The notes under the pieces: generated by a model | Told to the model about the DNA's origin: nothing | The model's database searches: none | Seen by the model: only the letters and a program-made list of their open reading frames with translations | Assembly: GCA_030595485.1 (NCBI GenBank) | Contig: JAUVDE010000051.1 | Coordinates: forward strand, 1 to 13,277 | Source: Draconibacterium sp. | Lineage (GTDB): Bacteria > Bacteroidota > Bacteroidia > Bacteroidales > Prolixibacteraceae | DNA length: 13,277 nt | Direction: 5' to 3' | Program-made: the position numbers and the translations under genes | Shown here: in pieces, positions 1 through 6,194 of the stretch | Numbering within the stretch: the first letter of the stretch is position 1 | Layout of the letters: the number at the start of each line of letters is the position of its first letter

Positions 1-478
1 ATTTTTTATCGATGGTTTTGCATTTGCAGGCGAAGCTCTGGTTGGTAAGTTTATTGGAGCAAAACAAATACCAGAACTAAAAAGAGTAATTAAGCTCTTA
101 TTTTACTGGGGGATTGGATTGGCACTGGCATTTACAATTATTTACTTACCAGGCGTTAATTTAATACTGAATCTACTTACCACACAAGTAGAAGTAATTA
201 CAAGCGCACAACCATTTTTGGTGTGGGTAATTTTAGTTCCGCTGGCAAGTTTTGGCTCGTTTATCTGGGATGGTGTTTACATTGGTGCAACGGCATCAAA
301 AGCAATGCGGAACACGCTACTTATTTCAGCCTTTGCTGTTTTCGCACCGGTTTATTATTTCCTAAGTCCTACTCTGGGAAATCATGCACTTTGGTTAGGG
401 ATGTTATTATTTATGTTTTCGAGGGGAGTGGTTCAAACCTTACTTTATCGAAAAGCAATTTTAAAACCACTGCTCTAA
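1..478 (+). CDS. MATE-family multidrug/cation efflux transporter, C-terminal part
   Basis: The open frame is already running at the left edge and gives 158 residues before the TAA, about the last third of a normal MATE protein (roughly 440-460 aa in the family). The first visible residues (IDGFAFAGEALVGKFIGA) match the conserved MATE segment in which a DGFA...EALVG stretch ends a membrane helix and leads into the cytoplasmic G(A/S)xx loop. Four or five further hydrophobic helices follow, ending in a short basic tail (RKAILKPLL). Proteins of this family sit in the inner membrane and export drugs or metabolites in exchange for Na+ or H+. The DinF-like branch is the closest by eye, but the substrate cannot be inferred. 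The methionine codon at 119 is not in the usual place for a start because clear family sequence precedes it. A candidate terminator lies about 125 bases downstream. Confidence 0.88.
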   Translation, partial: FFIDGFAFAGEALVGKFIGAKQIPELKRVIKLLFYWGIGLALAFTIIYLPGVNLILNLLTTQVEVITSAQPFLVWVILVPLASFGSFIWDGVYIGATASKAMRNTLLISAFAVFAPVYYFLSPTLGNHALWLGMLLFMFSRGVVQTLLYRKAILKPLL

Positions 479-602
479 ATCAAATATAAAAACCCGTTCA
501 GTATTTTATTCATACCAAACGGATTTCTATCCATACTCAATTCAGATAGGTTTTCGGGAAATTAGGCGTAGTAAATTTTATTCACAACAAAGCAAAAAAC
601 TG

Positions 603-631
603 CGTTGTAACAGGTTACTACAATGTTTTTT
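603..631 (+). terminator. Candidate intrinsic terminator after the MATE gene
   Basis: Bases 603-609 (CGTTGTA) can pair with 619-625 (TACAATG), giving seven pairs including one G-U, around a nine-base loop. Six T residues follow directly at 626-631. It lies downstream of the efflux-pump gene on the same strand and has no coding alternative. The stem is AT-rich and modest, so efficiency is uncertain. Confidence 0.45.
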
Positions 632-660
632 AATGACGTTGTGGGTAAAAAGAACAAGCA

Positions 661-685
661 TAAAAACCAAAAAGCTATTTGGTTT
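661..685 (-). terminator. Intrinsic terminator after the SGNH hydrolase gene
   Basis: On the minus strand, the eight-base arms AAACCAAA and TTTGGTTT (plus-strand 664-671 and 678-685) form a perfect stem with a six-base loop, and the T-run continues past the stem. It begins about 28 bases after the hydrolase stop codon at 713. Together with the plus-strand hairpin at 603-631 it gives the convergent MATE/hydrolase pair separate terminators. Confidence 0.55.
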
Positions 686-712
686 GAGTATATAATAAAG
701 GAATTACCTAAT

Positions 713-1465
713 CTACTCCACTGCTTTCAACCAAGCTTCGGCCATAAGTTGCGCACCTGGCATTGATGGATGTACACCATCACCCGCCCAATATTTTCCG
801 GGAGCATGTTTTACTGCTTCATCAAATACCTTTTGAAATGGAACCCAAATGGTATTAAAATCATCCGAAATTCGTTTAGCTGCTGCTTGATACTCTTTCA
901 TGGGTTTTACCCATGTTTCATCAACGGCTTTGGTTTCTAAAACGTAAAATGGCTCGCAAAGCACCAATTGTACTCCCGGCAATTCCTTTTGTGTACGTTT
1001 TAAAAGCTCACGATAATCATTCTCATAAACTTCAACTGTACCATCATATTTACCATTTCGTTTGTGCCAATAATCGTTCACTCCAATTAATATGCTCAGC
1101 ACATCGGGTTTTAACTCCAAACAATCTTTTCCCCAACGGTCATTAAGTTGATAAACTTTATTTCCACTAATTCCACGGTTATAAATTGTAAGTTGTTTTT
1201 CCGGATAAGAATTTAAAATATTTGAAGCCGCCAAAAAGGCATAACCTTTACCAAAAGACCCAGCATTGTTGGCTACTTCTTTCTTTTTGTCGCGTCCGGC
1301 ATCGGTAATCGAATCACCCTGAAAAAGGACAGTATCGCCTTTTTCGAAAATCGATTTTTTATTTGCAGCTGAAGGAATACTTGCTGACACAATGCTAGGA
1401 ATAGTTGCTAATGCCGCCGCACCAGCAGTTGATTTATATAGAAATTTTCTTCTCGATAAGTTCAT
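713..1465 (-). CDS. Tat-exported SGNH/GDSL-family hydrolase (esterase/acetylesterase-like)
   Basis: This 250-residue protein has all the SGNH blocks. Block I is GDSI at 50-53 with nucleophile Ser52. Block II is the GISGN stretch at 98-102, with Gly98 as the probable oxyanion-hole residue. Block III is GVND at 128-131 with Asn130. Block V is DGVHP at 229-233 with Asp229 and His232 completing the triad. The N-terminus reads SRRKFLYK followed by a hydrophobic Ala-rich stretch, a typical twin-arginine (Tat) signal, so the enzyme should fold in the cytoplasm and then be exported, probably to the periplasm. Family members are esterases, including deacetylases that act on polysaccharide side chains. 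The substrate is not readable here and no carbohydrate-active neighbour supports one. It is divergent from the CotH-like gene and convergent with the MATE gene. The ATG start is supported by the intact Tat motif immediately after it. Confidence 0.9.
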   Translation of the reverse strand: MNLSRRKFLYKSTAGAAALATIPSIVSASIPSAANKKSIFEKGDTVLFQGDSITDAGRDKKKEVANNAGSFGKGYAFLAASNILNSYPEKQLTIYNRGISGNKVYQLNDRWGKDCLELKPDVLSILIGVNDYWHKRNGKYDGTVEVYENDYRELLKRTQKELPGVQLVLCEPFYVLETKAVDETWVKPMKEYQAAAKRISDDFNTIWVPFQKVFDEAVKHAPGKYWAGDGVHPSMPGAQLMAEAWLKAVE

Positions 1466-1501
1466 GTATTTTATTTTTTGTTAAATGAGGATTAAAAGTA
1501 G

Positions 1502-1536
1502 CAAGAATATGAGTAGAATTAAAGAAATCCGGCAAA
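1502..1536 (-). promoter_or_regulatory. Candidate Bacteroidota-type promoter for the SGNH hydrolase
   Basis: On the minus strand TTTG (complement of 1533-1536) is followed after 23 bases by TATTCTTG (complement of 1502-1509), one mismatch from TAnnTTTG. The spacing is at the upper limit for this promoter class. The -7 element lies about 37 bases before the ATG. Weak, but well placed. Confidence 0.3.
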
Positions 1537-1602
1537 GAATAAATGAGGATCCTGCAATAATTACGTCCAAGAACAAAACAACAAACAACGATGAAAAAGC
1601 TA

Positions 1603-1632
1603 TTGTTCCTATTAAGTTTTTAACTATTCTTG
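1603..1632 (+). promoter_or_regulatory. Candidate Bacteroidota-type promoter for the CotH-like gene
   Basis: TTG at 1603-1605 is followed after 19 bases by TATTCTTG at 1625-1632, one mismatch from the Bacteroidota -7 consensus TAnnTTTG. This would give a leader of roughly 80 bases before the chosen ATG at 1717. It also places transcription start downstream of the short frame at 1591-1623. Confidence 0.35.
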
Positions 1633-1716
1633 TTACTTACAAAAAGTTACGTGAGCTTCGGTTTTTATTTCTTGTTTCTACACCTAACTCATCACTTAAA
1701 TACCAACCGAAAACCA

Positions 1717-3579
1717 ATGAAAAGAAACTACCTTTTTCTAATTGTTATTCTTGTTTTACCATTTACTGGCTTCAATCAAACGCTTATTAAATACAATGCT
1801 CAAGAAAGATATGAAGAACCGGCAGGAATGTACGACATTGATTCGCTGAGAACACTTTCAATTAATTTTTACAATGAGAATTACCATGAAATATTGGTTG
1901 ATAATTGGTTTGCTAATAATGGCAACAGGTTACCTGCAAAAATTGAACTTGGAAATGAGATACTAGATAGCGTTGCAATAAGATATAAAGGCAACTCGAC
2001 TTTTTACATTACCAACGATAACGGTATTCCAAAACTCCCATGGAATTTAGATCTTAATGACCACATTTCCGGTCAAAAGTTAATGGGCTACAAAAAATTG
2101 AAATTGGCCAATTCCATGTTCGATGCAACTTTTGTAAAAGAAATTTTGGGCTACCGTATTTACCAACGCTATTTACCTTCTCCCGAAGCCAATTTTATAC
2201 GCGTAAATGTACAAGGAGAATACCTTGGATTATATCTAAATACTGAATCGGTGGACAAAACGTTTTTAATGAAACACTTTAATGAAAAGGATGGAGTATT
2301 TTTTAAATGCGACCCAATTCAGCAATATGGTGTGCAAGGTCCATCAGGCAATTCCGATTTACTTTCATTAGGAAACGACTCAACAAAATATTACAATCAC
2401 TATGAATTAAAATCGGATTATGGGTGGAAAGAGCTAATTCGTATGATAGATGTATTAAATAATGAGCCCGACAAAATTGATTCGGTATTAAATGTCGACC
2501 GTATTCTTTGGACTTTTGCAGTAAATCAGGCCATTTTAAATTTCGATACTTACAATGGTATCGATCAACGAAACTATTACATGTACCAAACCGAAGATGG
2601 CCTATTTCAGATGATCCCCTGGGATGTATCGGAGAGTTTTATTAATGCCATGCTTGGTGATTTTGATAATCCCAATGACGCTTATCAGTACGATCCTTAC
2701 AAAGGAGCCAAATCATGGCAGTACCCGTTAGTATCAGCACTTACAGCCAATCCTGATTCGAAATATGGGAGGATTTACACAGCTCACCTGAGAACCATTA
2801 TGGAAGAAAGTCTGGACACAAGTCAGATTATGTCTTTTGTAAATCAACTCCAAGCCTTGGCTTATGAAGCAGTAGAATCGGATCCTCATAACTTGTGGGA
2901 CATGAACCTTTATAAACAAAACGTATACACCGACCATTCTATTCCGGGCTATTCGTTTGCCGGGCTAATGTCAACCATCAACAAAAGGAAGGAATTTCTG
3001 AGTCAACACCCGGAACTTATTAAAGTCGCCCCAGTTATTTATGAAGTTGATGTAAAGGCAAGCAATAATTCATACCATATTACTACCAACGTTTCAGATG
3101 CAGAAACGGTTGAATTAATGGTAAGTACAAATATTTACAATTCTAAATTCAAATCATTCGAAATGAATGACGATGGAATAAACGGTGATGTTGTTGCAGC
3201 CAACGGAACATATACAGCAGCAATTGTAAATAGTGAAAATACCAAATTTTATATTCGTGCTTCAAATAATGAAGCGCTTAAATTATCACCTGAACGCGCA
3301 GAATTTGAATTTTATAAAATCGACAAGATTACAGGCATTACCCCAATAAAAGAAGAAAATCCAATTTCCATTTATCCAAATCCAACTCAGGGAATTGTCC
3401 ATTTAAATGGTGATTTTTCAGAACCAACACGGTTTGAAATATTTTCTTCGTTGGGTGAAAAAATAATGGATGGAGTTGTTAGTTTCGGTAATAACTCAAT
3501 TGATTTGAGCCACTTTTCTGAGGGTGTTTATTTGGTGAGAATTGAAAACAATACAATTAAAGTGTTAAAAACAAGGTAA
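1717..3579 (+). CDS. CotH-family (atypical kinase-like) protein with Ig-like domain and T9SS sorting domain
   Basis: The start is placed at ATG 1717 because it begins a good signal peptide (MKRNYLFLIVILVLPFTGF); the frame is open further upstream but carries no conserved sequence. The 620-residue product contains a CotH domain at about residues 60-430. The hallmark segments are YKGNST, the LKLAN...D...KE...YR block, and NFDTYNG...NYYMY followed by IPWD at about 275-303. The aspartates Asp277 and Asp303 fall where CotH kinases keep their catalytic and metal-binding acids. A small Ig-like module follows at about 440-533, with the DDGxxGD...NGTYTA signature. The last 75 residues, starting at ISIYPNPTQG, are a type A T9SS C-terminal sorting domain. 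The protein should therefore be exported through the outer membrane and attached to or released from the surface. CotH proteins in Bacillus phosphorylate spore-coat proteins; the target here is unknown. The gene appears to be a single transcription unit. Confidence 0.88.
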   Translation: MKRNYLFLIVILVLPFTGFNQTLIKYNAQERYEEPAGMYDIDSLRTLSINFYNENYHEILVDNWFANNGNRLPAKIELGNEILDSVAIRYKGNSTFYITNDNGIPKLPWNLDLNDHISGQKLMGYKKLKLANSMFDATFVKEILGYRIYQRYLPSPEANFIRVNVQGEYLGLYLNTESVDKTFLMKHFNEKDGVFFKCDPIQQYGVQGPSGNSDLLSLGNDSTKYYNHYELKSDYGWKELIRMIDVLNNEPDKIDSVLNVDRILWTFAVNQAILNFDTYNGIDQRNYYMYQTEDGLFQMIPWDVSESFINAMLGDFDNPNDAYQYDPYKGAKSWQYPLVSALTANPDSKYGRIYTAHLRTIMEESLDTSQIMSFVNQLQALAYEAVESDPHNLWDMNLYKQNVYTDHSIPGYSFAGLMSTINKRKEFLSQHPELIKVAPVIYEVDVKASNNSYHITTNVSDAETVELMVSTNIYNSKFKSFEMNDDGINGDVVAANGTYTAAIVNSENTKFYIRASNNEALKLSPERAEFEFYKIDKITGITPIKEENPISIYPNPTQGIVHLNGDFSEPTRFEIFSSLGEKIMDGVVSFGNNSIDLSHFSEGVYLVRIENNTIKVLKTR

Positions 3580-3623
3580 ATTGTGAGTATGAAGTGAGCT
3601 ATATGCCCGCCCAATTATCGTCT

Positions 3624-3641
3624 ATGTTTATCATTAAACAT
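3624..3641. repeat. 7-bp perfect inverted repeat (small hairpin) after the CotH-like gene
   Basis: ATGTTTA at 3624-3630 and TAAACAT at 3635-3641 form a perfect seven-pair stem with a four-base TCAT loop, about 45 bases after the CotH stop. No T-run follows on the plus strand, so it is not a standard intrinsic terminator. It could protect the 3' end of the transcript or be a protein site. Confidence 0.35.
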
Positions 3642-3696
3642 GGGCTGTGCCAACATTATTAAAACCCTTGACAATTTCACCAGGAAATAATCGATT

Positions 3697-3769
3697 ACGA
3701 CTAACCCAAGTTTTAGCGAATATATTAATGGTTTTGTATCTTAGTCGTTCAACGCAAATGACAGTCGTT
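3697..3769. promoter_or_regulatory. Candidate promoter with repeated AGTCGT boxes before the dehydrogenase
   Basis: ACGACTAA at 3697-3704 is the exact reverse complement of TTAGTCGT at 3741-3748, and a third AGTCGTT occurs at 3763-3769, 20 bases after the second. The second box overlaps TATCTTAG at 3737-3744, one mismatch from the Bacteroidota -7 element and about 27 bases before the ATG. No clear -33 element is seen. The arrangement is compatible with an operator around a promoter, but the words are short and chance is not excluded. Confidence 0.3.
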
Positions 3770-3770
3770 T

Positions 3771-4574
3771 ATGACAACTATAAATAATAAGTTAGTACTC
3801 ATTACCGGTGGAGCCTCTGGTATTGGTAAAATAATGGGGAAACTAGTACTTCAAAAGGGTGCCCGCTTGGTTATATGGGACATTGATGAAGCAAAAACAC
3901 AAACTACAGTTGATGAACTTTCGGAAATTGGGAAAGTAAATTGGTATAAGGTTGACATATCGGATATTGAGCAAATTAAAGCTGCAGGCCAAAAGGTAAA
4001 AGGTGAAGTGGGTGTAGTTGATATTCTTATTAATAATGCTGGAATTGTGGTTGGCAAGTATTTTAGTGAGCATTCGGAGCACGAAATTACTAACACCATG
4101 GATATTAATGCCAATGCACCCATGCTTATTACCAAGCAATTTTTATCGGGTATGATGAAACAGAATTCAGGACACATTTGCAATATTGCTTCTTCGGCCG
4201 GATTGATTTCAAACCCAAAAATGTCGGTTTATGCTTCTAGCAAATGGGCAGTAATTGGATGGTCGGACAGTTTGCGTTTGGAAATACACCAACAAAAATT
4301 GGCTATTGGTATAACCACCGTAACTCCTTATTATATTAATACAGGAATGTTTGATGGAATTAAATCGCGTGTGCCAATTCTAAAACCAGAAAAAGTAGCT
4401 CGTAAAATTATTCGTGCCATTGAACAAAACCGTATAATTTTAAGCATGCCGTGGAGTATGCATTTTGTACGCTTTTCACAAGGACTATTGCCTATTCGGG
4501 TTTTCGATTGGTTGGTTGGTAAAGTGCTGGGTGTTTACAATACAATGGAGCACTTTCAAGGTCATAAGAAATAA
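3771..4574 (+). CDS. Short-chain dehydrogenase/reductase, SDR16C-like
   Basis: This is a classical SDR of 267 residues. The cofactor motif TGGASGIG is at 12-19, the acidic residue Asp37 ends the second strand (WDID), NNAG is at 88-91, and the catalytic set is Asn113, Ser142, Tyr154 and Lys158 (YASSK). An acid at the end of strand two normally favours NAD+ over NADP+. The overall look (SGHICNIASSAG, then a TPYYINTGMF substrate loop and a hydrophobic C-terminal region with SMPWSMHF...RFSQGLLP) resembles the retinol/17-beta-hydroxysteroid dehydrogenase group that acts on lipid-like alcohols and ketones, often membrane-associated. The substrate cannot be deduced. The gene stands alone between the CotH-like gene and the convergent flavodiiron gene and is followed by a good terminator. 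The nine-codon frame at 3758-3787 overlaps the start out of frame. Confidence 0.9.
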   Translation: MTTINNKLVLITGGASGIGKIMGKLVLQKGARLVIWDIDEAKTQTTVDELSEIGKVNWYKVDISDIEQIKAAGQKVKGEVGVVDILINNAGIVVGKYFSEHSEHEITNTMDINANAPMLITKQFLSGMMKQNSGHICNIASSAGLISNPKMSVYASSKWAVIGWSDSLRLEIHQQKLAIGITTVTPYYINTGMFDGIKSRVPILKPEKVARKIIRAIEQNRIILSMPWSMHFVRFSQGLLPIRVFDWLVGKVLGVYNTMEHFQGHKK

Positions 4575-4631
4575 GTAGGCTAAAATTCATTTTGACTTGT
4601 ACAAACCAGCAGATTTCAGCCAAGTAAAAAT

Positions 4632-4658
4632 AAAAAAAGCCACTCAAAAAGAGTAGCT
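4632..4658 (-). terminator. Strong intrinsic terminator after the flavodiiron gene
   Basis: Read on the minus strand, GCTACTC and GAGTGGC (plus-strand 4651-4657 and 4639-4645) pair in seven positions including one U-G, with a five-T loop. They are followed at once by seven T residues (plus-strand A-run 4632-4638). It lies about 60 bases after the flavodiiron stop. On the plus strand the same hairpin lacks a good T-run. Confidence 0.75.
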
Positions 4659-4673
4659 TCAGAATATCTTTTA

Positions 4674-4712
4674 TTGAACAGGTGAACTTTGAGTCACCCG
4701 TTCAATTTATTT
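4674..4712 (+). terminator. Intrinsic terminator after the dehydrogenase gene
   Basis: TTGAAC-A-GGTGA (4674-4685) pairs with TCACC-C-GTTCAA (4694-4705): eleven pairs with one A/C mismatch and an eight-base loop, followed by TTTATTTTAT on the plus strand. It is about 100 bases after the dehydrogenase stop. The minus-strand side of the hairpin is not T-rich, so it serves the plus strand, while the hairpin at 4632-4658 serves the minus strand. Confidence 0.6.
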
Positions 4713-4719
4713 TATAATC

Positions 4720-5928
4720 TTATATTTTCTCTGCTTCAGGTATTTCCAAAAGCCTATCAGCCATTGCATTTGCCAGCTTAATTAATTCTTCCTGTGCATT
4801 TGCTTTTAAGTTTCCTTTTTCTTCAATTGGTTCGTAAACTTGCTCCCACTTAATCTTCTCAGCAAAAGTTTTCAGGTTTTTTACACCGCCACCATTCCAC
4901 GAGTAATTTCCAAAAATACCGAGATAGTGGTTTTTAGGCATCATGTGCTCAACCGTGGTTAGAAGGGTTTCAACAGCGGGGAACATTGCATTGTTATAAG
5001 CCGCACTACCCACGATAAATCCTTTGTATTTAAAAATGTCGTTAATAATGTACGACGAGTGGGTTTTTGAGGCATCGTAAACACGAATATTTTTAATGCC
5101 ACGCACTGCAATCTGACGGGCAATTGTCTCTGCCATCTTCTTTGTGTTTCCGTACATCGAACCATAAACAATTACAACACCACGGTCTAAGTCGTATGAA
5201 CTCCACTTGTTGTAACGTTTCAAAATCCAATCTAAATCACTACGCCAAATTGGACCATGCGTAGCCGCAATCATTTTAATATCGATGTTCGCCAGTTTTT
5301 TAATGGCGCGCTGTGTGTGTGGACAATATTTACCCACAATATTGGTGAAGTAACGCATCACTTCCACTTCATAGAAATCAAGGTTAATTTCATCATCGAA
5401 AATACCACCGTCCATGGTTCCGTAGCTACCAAATGCATCGCCCGAGAAAAGGATTTTGTTGGTTTCTTCGAAGGCAACCATCGTTTCGGGCCAGTGCACC
5501 ATCGGAATAGTTTGAAACTGAATTTTATGCTTTCCAAGATCCAACACATGGTTGTCGTGCACCAATAATGTATTTATCGGTTTCATGTAAAATGCCTCTA
5601 CAAATCCGAAAGTTTTTTTGTTACCTACAAGTGTAATATTTGGGTAACGTTGTACAATTGCCCTTAAGGCTCCCGAATGGTCGGGCTCCATGTGGTTAAT
5701 AATTAAATAATCCACATCGCGATCGCCAATAATTTCTTCTATCGCATCTAAATAATCGTCGATAAAAGCACGTTCAACAGTATCAATTAGCGCAATTTTT
5801 TCGTCAACCAACAAATAACTATTATACGAAACCCCGTGAGGGATTGGCCAAATGTTTTCGAATAATTGAGTGCGACGATCATTAAAACCCAAATAATAAA
5901 TGTCTTCAGCAAGATTTACTTGTAGCAT
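4720..5928 (-). CDS. Flavodiiron protein (A-type flavoprotein, O2/NO reductase)
   Basis: The 402-residue protein has the two-domain core of class A flavodiiron proteins. The N-terminal metallo-beta-lactamase-like domain (1-245) has the complete diiron ligand set: His79, Glu81 and Asp83 in NHMEPDHSG, His145, Asp164 in the FSGDAFGSYG segment, and His224 in the ATHGPIW segment. The flavodoxin domain starts at about 250 with VVIVYGSMYGNT, the FMN phosphate loop. There is no C-terminal rubredoxin or flavin-reductase extension, so electrons must come from a separate rubredoxin or similar donor, which is not in this window. Such enzymes reduce O2 to water or NO to N2O in the cytoplasm of anaerobes and facultative anaerobes; which gas is preferred cannot be told by eye. 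AAGGA lies about nine bases before the ATG, an unusually good ribosome site for this DNA. It is divergent from mltG across a region with a marked inverted repeat. Confidence 0.94.
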   Translation of the reverse strand: MLQVNLAEDIYYLGFNDRRTQLFENIWPIPHGVSYNSYLLVDEKIALIDTVERAFIDDYLDAIEEIIGDRDVDYLIINHMEPDHSGALRAIVQRYPNITLVGNKKTFGFVEAFYMKPINTLLVHDNHVLDLGKHKIQFQTIPMVHWPETMVAFEETNKILFSGDAFGSYGTMDGGIFDDEINLDFYEVEVMRYFTNIVGKYCPHTQRAIKKLANIDIKMIAATHGPIWRSDLDWILKRYNKWSSYDLDRGVVIVYGSMYGNTKKMAETIARQIAVRGIKNIRVYDASKTHSSYIINDIFKYKGFIVGSAAYNNAMFPAVETLLTTVEHMMPKNHYLGIFGNYSWNGGGVKNLKTFAEKIKWEQVYEPIEEKGNLKANAQEELIKLANAMADRLLEIPEAEKI

Positions 5929-5956
5929 AATTTTTTCCTTTTTCTAAATACGGTTT

Positions 5957-5964
5957 CAAAATTA
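5957..5964 (-). promoter_or_regulatory. Perfect Bacteroidota -7 element for the flavodiiron gene
   Basis: The complement of 5957-5964 reads TAATTTTG, a full match to TAnnTTTG, and stands about 29 bases before the ATG at 5928. Upstream on the same strand a TGTG occurs 16 bases before it, a poor -33 candidate. The -7 match and position make it the likely promoter. Confidence 0.45.
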
Positions 5965-6053
5965 ATGAATTTACCTTGAACACACCCTATTAATAGTTTA
6001 AAGCACTTTTATTTACACGGTGGGTTAAGCGAATGTTAGGAAAGCTTCACCTG

Positions 6054-6145
6054 GATTGAAAGAAAAAGATTGAATTAGATTGAAATGATTGATCTCAAAT
6101 ATTCAACCTTCTAACAATCTCTTTTCAATCTGCATCAATCTAATT
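6054..6145. repeat. GATTGA word array forming an inverted repeat in the flavodiiron/mltG divergent region
   Basis: GATTGA occurs at 6054-6059, 6068-6073, 6078-6083 and 6087-6092, and its complement TCAATC at 6125-6130 and 6135-6140. Within this, AATTAGATTGA (6073-6083) and TCAATCTAATT (6135-6145) are a perfect 11-bp inverted repeat. The inner GATTGA/TCAATC pair (6087-6092 with 6125-6130) extends the stem after a small internal loop. Spacing between adjacent copies is 9-14 bases, mostly near one helical turn. The right arm ends 18 bases before the mltG -7 element. It may be an operator array, a cruciform or a small repeat element; the sequence alone does not decide. Confidence 0.6.
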
Positions 6146-6162
6146 TCTGCAAGAAATTCTTA

Positions 6163-6170
6163 TATCTTTG
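6163..6170 (+). promoter_or_regulatory. Perfect Bacteroidota -7 element for mltG
   Basis: TATCTTTG at 6163-6170 matches TAnnTTTG exactly. Transcription would start a few bases later, about 17-20 bases before the ATG at 6195. The -33 region would fall on the right arm of the inverted repeat ending at 6145, and no good TTTG is present there. Confidence 0.5.
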
Positions 6171-6194
6171 AAGTCTGAACATGAAAATTCAATT

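Noticed and set aside
223..489. Open frame of 88 codons overlapping the MATE gene.
   Set aside because: It lies in another frame inside clear MATE coding sequence and has no family-like sequence.
1485..1790. Plus-strand 101-codon frame before and into the CotH-like gene.
   Set aside because: It is Lys/Asn/Ser-rich, crosses the probable promoters and overlaps the CotH signal peptide in another frame.
3668..3673. TTGACA between the CotH-like gene and the dehydrogenase.
   Set aside because: No -10-like sequence lies at a workable distance; the TATCTTAG nearer the gene is a better candidate.
3843..4183. Two open frames of about 100 codons on the minus strand within the dehydrogenase.
   Set aside because: They are antisense to well conserved SDR motifs, Cys- and Ser-rich in composition, and have no start context.
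5257..5568. Plus-strand frame of 103 codons within the flavodiiron gene.
   Set aside because: Antisense to the diiron-ligand region of a complete gene; a shadow of its codon use.
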